Shown piece by piece: positions 1 through 5,687 of a DNA stretch of 17,725 bases. The stretch comes from Oscillospiraceae bacterium (lineage in GTDB: Bacteria; Bacillota; Clostridia; Oscillospirales; Oscillospiraceae). Position numbers and translations under genes: made by a program. The notes below the pieces were generated by a model. That model was given only the letters and a program-made list of their open reading frames with translations, was not told the origin of the DNA and did not search any database. The stretch spans positions 1-17,725 of the forward strand of contig JAHHRQ010000035.1 in NCBI GenBank assembly GCA_020025715.1, in the 5' to 3' direction. Each line of letters opens with the position of its first letter. Position 1 is the first letter of the stretch.

Positions 1-647
1 AAGAGCGCAAGAAGCTTTCCTAAAAGTCCGCAGGCCATCATAACACCAACTACTATAAGGAAAATTCCGCAGACAAGATTGATTACTTTATAGTGCTTTT
101 TAATGAAGTTAAAGGCTGAGTTCAGCTTATCTATAAGTACAGCTGAAAGTATGAAGGGAATGCCAAGTCCCAGTGAATAAGTCAGCAGAAGCATCAGTCC
201 GGTCAATGCGGTTGAAGAACTGGAGGCCAGCATAAGTGCCGAACCGAGGAAAGCGCCGACGCAGGGAGTGAGGCTTATGGAATATATCATTCCGAAGATA
301 AAGGCAGAAAAAGCGCTGTCGATTTTCTTGCCTCCCTGCATTCCCTTGAAGAAGGGAAGATTTATAACTTCAAGATAGCTGAGACCGAAGATAACTACTA
401 TTGCACCTGTAATTATATTTACAGCAGTCTGATATTTTGTAAGGAATGAACCCAAGGTTCCGGCGAACAGTCCCAAAAGACTGAATGTGACAGTGAAACC
501 AAGAACGAAACATATAGCTCTTACTAAAACTCGGTGCTTTTTATCTGAGCCTCCGGCAAAATAGGAAATGTAAATCGGAAGCATAGGCAGCATACAAGGT
601 GAAATAAAAGAAATTATTCCTTCAAGAAAAGTTATTGCGTATTGCAT
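1..647 (-). CDS. ccdA: CcdA-family cytochrome c biogenesis / thiol-disulfide electron transfer membrane protein (partial, C-terminus off the left edge)
   Basis: CcdA/DsbD-type proteins carry reducing electrons from cytoplasmic thioredoxin across the membrane to extracytoplasmic thiol proteins. I translated 215 residues from ATG at 647 to the window edge. The two family cysteines are present: C18 in the first segment (SPCMLPMLP) and C129 in the matching segment of the second half (LTPCVGAF), each at the start of a hydrophobic helix, as expected for the internally duplicated LysE/CcdA fold. About five to six hydrophobic segments are visible (near residues 5-30, 42-68, 74-98, 113-140, 147-172, 187-210). 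The start is supported by AGAGAGGTG about 10 nt upstream. CcdA proteins are usually 220-240 residues, so only a short tail is missing. A promoter and a palindrome lie directly upstream, next to a Crp/Fnr regulator gene. A partner thioredoxin-like gene would be expected downstream, outside the window. Confidence 0.9.
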   Translation of the reverse strand, partial: MQYAITFLEGIISFISPCMLPMLPIYISYFAGGSDKKHRVLVRAICFVLGFTVTFSLLGLFAGTLGSFLTKYQTAVNIITGAIVVIFGLSYLEVINLPFFKGMQGGKKIDSAFSAFIFGMIYSISLTPCVGAFLGSALMLASSSSTALTGLMLLLTYSLGLGIPFILSAVLIDKLNSAFNFIKKHYKVINLVCGIFLIVVGVMMACGLLGKLLAL

Positions 648-670
648 TGGTTTAGAGCACCTCTCTTTAC

Positions 671-690
671 TGTGGTTATTATAACAATAC
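671..690 (-). promoter_or_regulatory. Extended -10 promoter of ccdA
   Basis: On the minus strand TATAAT occupies 683-678 and is preceded by TGT, giving TGnTATAAT, an extended -10 element. No good -35 is visible at 17 nt spacing, which fits a promoter that relies on the extended -10 or an activator. Transcription would start near 671, leaving a leader of about 24 nt that carries the ccdA ribosome binding site. Confidence 0.6.
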
Positions 691-704
691 TTAAATATTT
701 TTAC

Positions 705-719
705 CGTGACGAAGTCACA
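705..719. promoter_or_regulatory. Candidate Crp/Fnr-family operator upstream of ccdA
   Basis: A perfect 5-bp inverted repeat GTGAC-GAA-GTCAC (706-718) is centred at 712. Counting from the extended -10 element this is near -41, the class II activator position used by Crp/Fnr proteins. The half-site GTGA is what an R-E-x3-R recognition helix reads, and the adjacent regulator has that helix. Against it: the gap between GTGA and TCAC is 5 nt, while classical Crp and Fnr sites have 6, and the repeat could simply be a small hairpin. Confidence 0.4.
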
Positions 720-723
720 TTAT

Positions 724-760
724 TAAAAGAAAATCACCTGTTGTATAAACAGGCGATTTT
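724..760 (-). terminator. Intrinsic terminator of the Crp/Fnr regulator gene
   Basis: Positions 730-760 form a 13-bp stem (AAAATCrCCTGTT type arms, one G-T wobble) with a 5-nt loop, only 8 nt beyond the regulator stop codon. On the minus strand the stem ends in four T and is followed by CTTTT. The plus strand also has a T5 run, but no plus-strand gene approaches here. Confidence 0.75.
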
Positions 761-768
761 TGAAGGTA

Positions 769-1434
769 TTAAATTAGATTTTTAAGTCCTTCCATATCCC
801 TCAGAATTATAACTCCCCTTCTGACTTCCACAAGCCCGTCCTGTACAAAGCGTTTAAGGGTCCGTGCTACAACCTCACGAGCTGAGTTAATATACTGAGC
901 GACCTGTTCATGGGTCATTTTAATCTCTTTAATTCCCGTCCTCTCATACTCTGACAGTAGGAACGATGCAAGTCTGCCTTCAATTTTCAGGAAAAGCAGA
1001 TTGTCCATGGTTTTCATTGCTGCGGAAAAACGTCTCGTGGCAAGCTCATATGTAAAACAGCGGAAATAAATATTCTGTTGTCGTATTCTCATAACGGTAC
1101 CGGCATTTATTATAAGAAGCCTTGTATCCTCTTCAGCTGCAATGAAGCTTTCAAAGCTGATTTCTTTAATAACGCATGAGGCAGAAAGGATGCAGCATTC
1201 CCCTTTTCCAAGTCTGAAAAGAGTTACTTCCCGGCCTTCATCTGACATCATAAAGGTTCTGAGACTGCCGCTTATAACATAAACTAAGCCCAGACATTCG
1301 CTTTCAGAGTCAAAAATTGTACTGCCTGATGGATAGGTTCTTTCTACCGCATTCATACTGAGTTCTATCTTTTCATCTTCCGTCAGATGAGGCCAGAACT
1401 CATAGCTATTCAAATATGTGGATATATCTATCAT
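769..1434 (-). CDS. Crp/Fnr-family transcriptional regulator, cysteine-rich sensor domain
   Basis: A cyclic-nucleotide-binding-like beta-barrel (about residues 20-115), a long dimer helix (about 118-145) and a C-terminal winged helix (about 150-221) give the Crp/Fnr layout. The recognition helix reads SAREVVAR (184-191), matching the R-E-x3-R pattern with which E. coli CRP contacts GTGA half-sites. The barrel lacks a convincing cAMP phosphate-binding signature. It has cysteines at 47, 80, 81, 87 and 126, with 80/81/87 in a GECCILSASC motif that I recognise from clostridial members of this superfamily; an Fe-S or thiol redox sensor is possible but not shown. I chose ATG at 1434 (221 aa) over the upstream in-frame ATG at 1476, because AAAGGAG lies 8 nt before it and the likely promoter overlaps the upstream start. 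It sits divergent from nothing: ccdA lies just downstream behind a terminator with its own promoter. Confidence 0.88.
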   Translation of the reverse strand: MIDISTYLNSYEFWPHLTEDEKIELSMNAVERTYPSGSTIFDSESECLGLVYVISGSLRTFMMSDEGREVTLFRLGKGECCILSASCVIKEISFESFIAAEEDTRLLIINAGTVMRIRQQNIYFRCFTYELATRRFSAAMKTMDNLLFLKIEGRLASFLLSEYERTGIKEIKMTHEQVAQYINSAREVVARTLKRFVQDGLVEVRRGVIILRDMEGLKNLI

Positions 1435-1442
1435 TGGCTTTT

Positions 1443-1449
1443 CTCCTTT
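1443..1449 (-). promoter_or_regulatory. Ribosome binding site deciding the regulator start
   Basis: AAAGGAG on the minus strand lies 8 nt before ATG at 1434, while the upstream in-frame ATG at 1476 has no such site. This makes the 221-residue form the likely protein. Confidence 0.75.
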
Positions 1450-1466
1450 GCAAAACCTGCACTGTA

Positions 1467-1495
1467 AGAATATCATTTGATTACATACAAATCAA
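1467..1495 (-). promoter_or_regulatory. Promoter of the Crp/Fnr gene overlapping an inverted repeat
   Basis: TTGATT (1495-1490, -35) and TATTCT (1472-1467, -10, preceded by TGA, so TGn-extended) are 17 nt apart. The -35 hexamer is one arm of an exact inverted repeat, TTGATT-N7-AATCAA (1477-1495), that fills the space between the two hexamers. The half-site resembles the TTGAT of Fnr boxes but the spacing is longer than normal. A protein bound there would block the promoter, so autorepression or control by another factor is plausible. Confidence 0.55.
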
Positions 1496-1512
1496 TTCTG
1501 AAAAGTAAACTT

Positions 1513-1545
1513 TTAAAAAATTGCGGCGCTGTTACACGCCGCAAT
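1513..1545 (-). terminator. Intrinsic terminator downstream of pgsA
   Basis: A perfect GC-rich stem (ATTGCGGCG / CGCCGCAAT, 1520-1528 with 1537-1545) and an 8-nt loop are followed on the minus strand by six T and then AAAAG. It starts about 20 nt after the pgsA stop codon. This is a textbook minus-strand terminator, separating pgsA from the regulator gene. Confidence 0.9.
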
Positions 1546-1565
1546 AAGAGTATATCATATTAAGC

Positions 1566-2129
1566 TCAGACATTCTGAGCCTTGTGCTTTTTGATGGCAT
1601 TTACATTGCGTAAAATATACATGATGAAAGACAGAATCATCATTGCAACACACGCAAAAATAAGAACCATTGAAACAGTAGAGGGAATGTCATACCACAG
1701 CACATGAGTAATCATCATAGTGTAAAGCAGGAAGGTCGTAACTTTACCGTGCCAGTCAGCGCCCATAACACTGCCGGTCTTTTTGATGACAACAAGGCTT
1801 GAAACTCCGGTTGCAATCTCTTTAATGGCAATAAGAAGCACAGGCACAATCATAAGCTTAAAACGGGTAAGCAGACAGATAAGCATTGCAAACTGGGTAA
1901 GCTTGTCAGCAACAGGGTCCAAAGCTTTACCGAAATCGCTTACCATATTGAAGTGTCTGGCTATATATCCGTCAGCCATGTCGGTAAGGCCGGAGAGTAG
2001 GAGAACTATTGCTGTCATAGGATAATCCTGCTTAAAGCAATAAGCCCATACAAATACGGGAATCATGCAAATGCGCAGACATGACAGCACATTGGGAATA
2101 GTCAGGATTTTATTCTTTTTTTCTTCCAT
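1566..2129 (-). CDS. pgsA: CDP-diacylglycerol--glycerol-3-phosphate 3-phosphatidyltransferase
   Basis: This membrane enzyme joins CDP-diacylglycerol and sn-glycerol-3-phosphate to make phosphatidylglycerophosphate, the committed step to phosphatidylglycerol and cardiolipin. The CDP-alcohol phosphatidyltransferase signature D-G-x2-A-R-x8-G-x3-D-x3-D is complete: D53, G54, A57, R58, G67, D71, D75, with D50 the extra metal ligand upstream. The N-terminal TIPNVLSCLRI stretch is typical of PgsA, and four to six hydrophobic segments span the rest. At 187 residues it has the usual PgsA length. GGAGG lies about 7 nt before ATG at 2129. It is monocistronic: its own promoter lies upstream and a strong terminator downstream. 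PgsA is favoured over phosphatidylserine synthase by the N-terminus and length. Confidence 0.93.
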   Translation of the reverse strand: MEEKKNKILTIPNVLSCLRICMIPVFVWAYCFKQDYPMTAIVLLLSGLTDMADGYIARHFNMVSDFGKALDPVADKLTQFAMLICLLTRFKLMIVPVLLIAIKEIATGVSSLVVIKKTGSVMGADWHGKVTTFLLYTMMITHVLWYDIPSTVSMVLIFACVAMMILSFIMYILRNVNAIKKHKAQNV

Positions 2130-2184
2130 TTTAAAACCTCCGTTTTTACCGGCTACACATCATCGAGTTAAATATCTCATAGGA

Positions 2185-2213
2185 AGTATACCATTGCAAT
2201 GTATTTTTCGCAA
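2185..2213 (-). promoter_or_regulatory. Sigma-A-type promoter of pgsA
   Basis: TTGCGA (2213-2208) and TATACT (2190-2185) are 17 nt apart, and TGG before the -10 makes it an extended -10. Transcription would begin near 2178, giving a leader of about 50 nt before the pgsA start. A short palindrome, CATTGCAATG (2192-2201), sits in the spacer and could be a protein site or chance. Confidence 0.65.
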
Positions 2214-2397
2214 CTATTTTATCGAAATTTTAACAAAGTACCAGAAATGTCCAAAACAGTTATATTTTTGATTATATAATTTTTAATATATTGCGTTATG
2301 CCTCTCTGAAAAGCGGATTAAGCATAGTATTTCTCTCTACCCGCTTTATATATTACAAGGTATGCTGTAAGAACTAATGCAGAACTTCATATTTAAG

Positions 2398-2423
2398 AAA
2401 AAAGCGTCGGCTGTAACCGACGC
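2398..2423 (-). terminator. Intrinsic terminator ending the structured element or the F420-ligase transcript
   Basis: A perfect 7-bp stem GCGTCGG/CCGACGC (2404-2410 with 2417-2423, 6-nt loop) is followed on the minus strand by six T. It lies about 340 nt beyond the stop codon of the upstream gene at 2761, with a set of stem-loops in between, so it may end either a long 3' untranslated region or a separate small RNA. Confidence 0.8.
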
Positions 2424-2612
2424 ATAAAATACGAATAAAATTGTCTTGGGCGCGGTTCGCCATTTTGAACCGCGCCCAAGTAATATGGAATTTAAGCTGT
2501 GAGGCCGTTTGCAACTGCATATAATCGTAGGCTTATCCGCCGCTTCGCGACGGCATCGTTTATATGCGCAGCCTATTATTTTTATATTTCACAGTTGGGC
2601 TTTCGCCCTTCC
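2424..2612 (-). ncRNA. Candidate structured non-coding RNA (family not recognised)
   Basis: The gene-free stretch holds a dense chain of base-paired elements that ends in an intrinsic terminator. In minus-strand order: a GGGC-GAAA-GCCC hairpin with a GNRA loop (2597-2608); an outer ACTGTGA/TCACAG pairing (near 2590 and 2497); interleaved TAGGCT/AGCCTA and GCATATAA/TTATATGC pairings (2517-2575); a CCGTCGC-GAA-GCGGCGG hairpin (2537-2553), fully pairable only as minus-strand RNA because its fourth pair is G-U there; and a perfect 14-bp hairpin (2445-2480). A TATAAT at 2624-2619 could be a -10 element with a start near 2612, though no good -35 is visible. No open reading frame of note crosses it. 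I do not recognise it as 6S, SRP, tmRNA or RNase P RNA. It could instead be a 3' untranslated region or a copy of a dispersed intergenic repeat. Confidence 0.45.
2445..2480. repeat. Perfect 14-bp inverted repeat (strong stem-loop)
   Basis: CTTGGGCGCGGTTC (2445-2458) is exactly complementary to GAACCGCGCCCAAG (2467-2480) around an 8-nt loop. Neither strand has a clear T run directly after it, so it is not a simple terminator by itself. It may be a domain of the proposed RNA or a transcript-end stabiliser. Confidence 0.85.
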
Positions 2613-2760
2613 GCAATTATTATAATAGCACATCGGGTATTAAAAGTGCTGAAAAAAGCATTAACAACATGTTAAATTTTTATTAAGAGCCCAGATAAAC
2701 CTTCTGTTTTCTGCTCGAAAGCCTAAAATCCCCGTATAAGCGACTGAGCTAAGCCTTAAA

Positions 2761-3954
2761 TCAGTCGTTGGTGTAGTTATCGAAGTAACCCTGAATAAAG
2801 ACGATAGGAGTGCCCTTGTCTCCGCTGCCGGAAGTCAGGTCGCAGAGAGAACCGATAAGGTCGGTAAGTCTTCTGGGGGTGGTACCCTGAGAAGCCATGC
2901 TGCCCTTAAGGTCGCTGTCTTTCTTTCTGATGCTCTGCTTGATTGCATCCTTCAGCTCATCGCCGGAGAGGTTTGCAAACTCATTATCAGCCAGGTACTT
3001 AAGCTTCAGCTCATTGGGAGTACCCTCAAGGCCGGAAGTGTAAGCAGGAGAAACAACAGGGTCGGCCAGCTCCCAGATCTTGCCAACGGGATCTTTGAAT
3101 GCACCGTCGCCGTATACCATAACCTCAACATGCTTTCCGGTTGCATCAAAGAGACGCTTCTGGATGTCTTCGACGAGACTCTGGCAGTCTCTGGGGAAGA
3201 GCTTAACGCTGGTTTCGGTTGCCTTATTGGTACCCAGCAGACCGTACTTTTCATTATAACCGCTTCCGTTTATGGACTCGTTCATAATGTCGTCAAGGCC
3301 CAGAACAAGCTTTCCGCCGTTAGCCAGCAGAGTACGCTTGGTGCGCTCTCTGGTGTGAATATCGCAGCAGATGACGTACTTGGTGTACTTTAAGATTTCT
3401 CTGGGGTTGTTGGCAAAGATAATCTCTGCCTCAGCGCCGCTGCTCTCGATCAGATCTCTGTAATACTCAACGTAGTCAACGCCGGTGAAACGGTGCTTTT
3501 CATAGCCGAAGAGTTCTCTGTAACGCTCCTCAGTGAGAACATCTCTGTAAGGGTCAACACCCATTTCATCCATCTTGTCAACGCTTATCAGGTGGTTGCC
3601 CACTTCGTCGGAAGGATAGGAAAGCTGCAGAACAATCTTCTTTGCTCCCTTGGCAATACCTTTAAGGCAGATAGAGAAACGGTTACGGCTCATAATAGGA
3701 AATACAAGACCCACTGTACCGCCGCCGAACTTTGTTCTGACATCAGTTGCAATGTCATCAACACTTGCATAGTTGCCCTGAGCTCTGGCAACTATTGCCT
3801 CGGTCATTGCAACTATATCTCTGTCTCTGATTTCAAAACCATCCTCTTTTGAGGCTTCAAGAATAGAATTCGTTACTATCTCTCTGAGATCGTCACCCTC
3901 ACGGATAATGGGAGCGCGAACCCCGCGGGAAATTGTTCCAACCATACGGCTCAT
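2761..3954 (-). CDS. Coenzyme F420-0:L-glutamate ligase family protein (CofE-like), function in this host unknown
   Basis: The N-terminal half matches the F420_ligase family (PF01996): RAPIIREGDDL (about residues 13-23), then a segment for a buried strand and helix (IRDRDIVAMTEAIVARAQG), then GGGTVGLVFPIMSRNR and a conserved CDIHTRERTKR motif. CofE adds gamma-linked glutamates to coenzyme F420-0 with GTP. Archaeal CofE is about 250 residues; this protein has 397, with a highly polar C-terminal part (GDGAFKDPVGKIWE; SQGTTPRRLTDL; FIQGYFDN) that I recognise from a long clostridial version. No other F420 biosynthesis gene is in the window, so the substrate may be something other than F420. I chose ATG at 3954, 8 nt after AGAGGTG, over the GTG at 3963 inside that site. 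It has its own promoter and is not part of the tyrS operon. Confidence 0.8.
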   Translation of the reverse strand: MSRMVGTISRGVRAPIIREGDDLREIVTNSILEASKEDGFEIRDRDIVAMTEAIVARAQGNYASVDDIATDVRTKFGGGTVGLVFPIMSRNRFSICLKGIAKGAKKIVLQLSYPSDEVGNHLISVDKMDEMGVDPYRDVLTEERYRELFGYEKHRFTGVDYVEYYRDLIESSGAEAEIIFANNPREILKYTKYVICCDIHTRERTKRTLLANGGKLVLGLDDIMNESINGSGYNEKYGLLGTNKATETSVKLFPRDCQSLVEDIQKRLFDATGKHVEVMVYGDGAFKDPVGKIWELADPVVSPAYTSGLEGTPNELKLKYLADNEFANLSGDELKDAIKQSIRKKDSDLKGSMASQGTTPRRLTDLIGSLCDLTSGSGDKGTPIVFIQGYFDNYTND

Positions 3955-3960
3955 TAAAAG

Positions 3961-3967
3961 CACCTCT
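3961..3967 (-). promoter_or_regulatory. Ribosome binding site deciding the CofE-like start
   Basis: AGAGGTG on the minus strand precedes ATG at 3954 by about 6-8 nt. The longer frame would have to start at the GTG that is part of this site, which is unlikely. Confidence 0.75.
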
Positions 3968-3990
3968 GTTTCAATTTTTTCGCAAGCTTT

Positions 3991-4019
3991 ACTATACTAT
4001 ATTTCAAACTCAATGTAAA
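3991..4019 (-). promoter_or_regulatory. Sigma-A-type promoter of the CofE-like gene
   Basis: TTTACA (4019-4014) and TATAGT (3996-3991) are exactly 17 nt apart, each one base from consensus. Start of transcription would be near 3984, giving a leader of about 30 nt. It shows the gene can be expressed apart from the upstream operon. Confidence 0.7.
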
Positions 4020-4022
4020 ATA

Positions 4023-4048
4023 AAAAATTTATAAATTTAGAAATTTAT
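4023..4048 (-). terminator. Possible weak A/T-only terminator after tyrS
   Basis: An 8-bp inverted repeat ATAAATTT-AG-AAATTTAT (4031-4048) overlaps the tyrS stop codon and is followed on the minus strand by a T6 run. The stem has no G-C pair, so termination would be weak and read-through into the next gene is possible. Confidence 0.35.
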
Positions 4049-5268
4049 TTTAAAATGACTTTGTTAAAGTTCTTTTTGCCGCGTTTAACAAGAATACCGG
4101 CTCTGAGCTGGTCGGCTGAGTAACTGGCGGAGATGTCAGCTACCTTCTCATCATCAACGCTTACGCCGCCCTGCTGAATATTTCTTCTGGCCTCAGAGCG
4201 TGATGCGCACAGACCGGACTTAACCAGAACAGACATAATATCGAGCTTTCCGTCCTCAAGGTCAGCCTCGGTAATTTCAGTAGTGGGAATGTTTTCAGAA
4301 TTTGCGCCGCCGGCAAAAAGTGCCTTTGCGGAAGCCTCTGCCTTCTTGGCCTCTTCCTCGCCGTGGACAAGGCTTGTAAGCTCAAAAGCAAGGATTTCTT
4401 TTGCACGGTTAAGCTGGCTGCCTTCCCATGTGCTCATTTCTCTTATCTGCTCCATAGGCAGGAAAGTAAGCATACGGATGCACTTGAGAACATCGGCATC
4501 GCCGACGTTGCGCCAGTACTGGTAGAACTCGAAGGGGCTTGTCTTATTGGGGTCGAGCCATACAGCGTTGCCTGCGGTCTTGCCCATCTTGTGACCCTGA
4601 GAGTCGGTGAGCAGAGTAATAGTCATTGCGTGAGCATCCTTACCCAGCTTCTTGCGGATAAGCTCAGTGCCGCCCAGCATGTTGCTCCACTGGTCATCGC
4701 CGCCGAACTGCATGTTGCAGCCGTAGTTCTTGAACAGGTAGTAGAAGTCATAGCTCTGCATGATCATGTAGTTGAATTCAAAGAAGCTCAGGCCCTTTTC
4801 CATGCGCTGTTTGTAGCACTCAGCACGAAGCATGTTGTTTACGGAGAAACATGCGCCGACTTCACGCAGGAAGTCAATATAGTTAAGGTTGAGAAGCCAG
4901 TCGGCGTTATTAACCATCTGGGCCTTGCCGGGTCCGAACTCAACGAAGCGCTCCATCTGACGCTTGAAGCACTCTGCATTGTGGTCAATATCCTCTCTGG
5001 TGAGCATCTTACGCATATCGGTTCTGCCGGAGGGGTCACCGATCATAGTGGTACCGCCGCCGATAAGAGCTATGGGCTGGTTTCCGGCCATCTGAAGGCG
5101 TTTCATAAGAGTAAGAGCCATAAAGTGACCGGCAGTAAGGCTGTCGGCGGTGCAGTCAAAGCCTATATAGAACTTGGCTTTACCGTTATTTATCATGTCT
5201 CTTATTTCTTCTTCATTGGTTACCTGAGCGATAAGTCCGCGCTCAACCAGCTCTTCGTAGATTTTCAT
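4045..5268 (-). CDS. tyrS: Tyrosyl-tRNA synthetase
   Basis: Class I aminoacyl-tRNA synthetase charging tRNA-Tyr. The tyrosine/ATP pocket is recognisable in YIGFDCTADSLTAGHF (34-49; HIGH-equivalent TAGHF at 45-49), GGGTTMIGDPSGR (70-82), and the QSYDF / QFGGDDQW segment (171-194). The KMSKS equivalent is KMGKT at 227-231. A C-terminal S4 RNA-binding domain follows (about 343-407), typical of the main bacterial TyrS. At 407 residues it is of usual length. Its ATG overlaps the TGA of the upstream cysteine-rich gene as ATGA, with AGGAG upstream, indicating translational coupling. Many Firmicutes tyrS genes have a T-box leader; here there is no space for one, so control must come from the operon promoter or elsewhere. 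It is the last gene of the operon. Confidence 0.97.
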   Translation of the reverse strand: MKIYEELVERGLIAQVTNEEEIRDMINNGKAKFYIGFDCTADSLTAGHFMALTLMKRLQMAGNQPIALIGGGTTMIGDPSGRTDMRKMLTREDIDHNAECFKRQMERFVEFGPGKAQMVNNADWLLNLNYIDFLREVGACFSVNNMLRAECYKQRMEKGLSFFEFNYMIMQSYDFYYLFKNYGCNMQFGGDDQWSNMLGGTELIRKKLGKDAHAMTITLLTDSQGHKMGKTAGNAVWLDPNKTSPFEFYQYWRNVGDADVLKCIRMLTFLPMEQIREMSTWEGSQLNRAKEILAFELTSLVHGEEEAKKAEASAKALFAGGANSENIPTTEITEADLEDGKLDIMSVLVKSGLCASRSEARRNIQQGGVSVDDEKVADISASYSADQLRAGILVKRGKKNFNKVILK

Positions 5269-5687
5269 TCACTTTTCTCCTGTTCTTTAATATTTCTTAT
5301 TGTTTTCTCAGTAAGCTCTGTGCCGTAAGCAATAAGCTCATTACAGCTATGCTTTCCGCCTTTAAGCTCCGAGCATAATAAGGAATCGAAATTATCTTTA
5401 AAAGTACCATTCATATTCTGAATGATTTCTTTAATGCGGGTCTTTGACTGCAGAATTTCCTCCGGGCAGCTATCTTTAAACTCCTCAGCAAGACCCACAG
5501 CCATAACTCCGCCAGTAAGAGCACCGCAGATTTCTCCGCAGCATACACCGCCGCCGAATCCGGAAGCCATTCTTATAAGGGTCTCCTCGGATACCTCCGG
5601 GTATGAATCATGGAGGGCAATCAGGACGCACTGAGCACAATTATAATTCTTTCCATGCAGTTCAACTGCTTTTTCGCTTAAATTCAT
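5265..5687 (-). CDS. C_GCAxxG_C_C family cysteine-rich putative redox protein
   Basis: This 140-residue protein has the cysteine pattern of the C_GCAxxG_C_C family (PF09719): a helical N-terminus with C17-x2-C20 (NCAQCV), a glycine-rich GFGGGVCCGEICGALTGG segment (43-60; C49, C50, C54), then C74, C105 and C115. Family members are thought to be redox-active or metal-binding, but no reaction is established, so I give none. There is no signal peptide, so it should act in the cytoplasm. Its ATG overlaps the recN TGA and its TGA overlaps the tyrS ATG, both as ATGA, so the three proteins are probably made in step. AGGGGAAA lies before the start. It is not a usual member of the nusB-recN cluster. 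Confidence 0.85.
   Translation of the reverse strand: MNLSEKAVELHGKNYNCAQCVLIALHDSYPEVSEETLIRMASGFGGGVCCGEICGALTGGVMAVGLAEEFKDSCPEEILQSKTRIKEIIQNMNGTFKDNFDSLLCSELKGGKHSCNELIAYGTELTEKTIRNIKEQEKSE

Noticed and set aside
701..720. The GTGAC palindrome as a terminator for the upstream regulator gene
   Set aside because: The stem is only 5 bp with a 3-nt loop and no T run directly follows; a much better terminator lies at 724-760.
2130..2760. A small protein gene in the 630-nt gap
   Set aside because: Short frames exist but none has a ribosome site with a credible start and coding pattern; the stretch is dominated by stem-loops and promoter elements.
2735..2765. TTAGCTCAGTCGC on the minus strand, resembling a tRNA D-arm, with TTTCGAGC downstream
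   Set aside because: No acceptor stem, anticodon stem or GGTTCGA T-arm can be paired at the right distances; the match also begins inside the end of the CofE-like gene.
4363..5328. A 321-codon open frame on the plus strand opposite tyrS, and similar long plus-strand frames opposite dxs (10280-10969) and dctM (15064-15729)
   Set aside because: They lie wholly antisense to clearly identified genes, their translations show no family motif, and they have no promoter or ribosome site of note. They are by-products of codon bias in the real genes.
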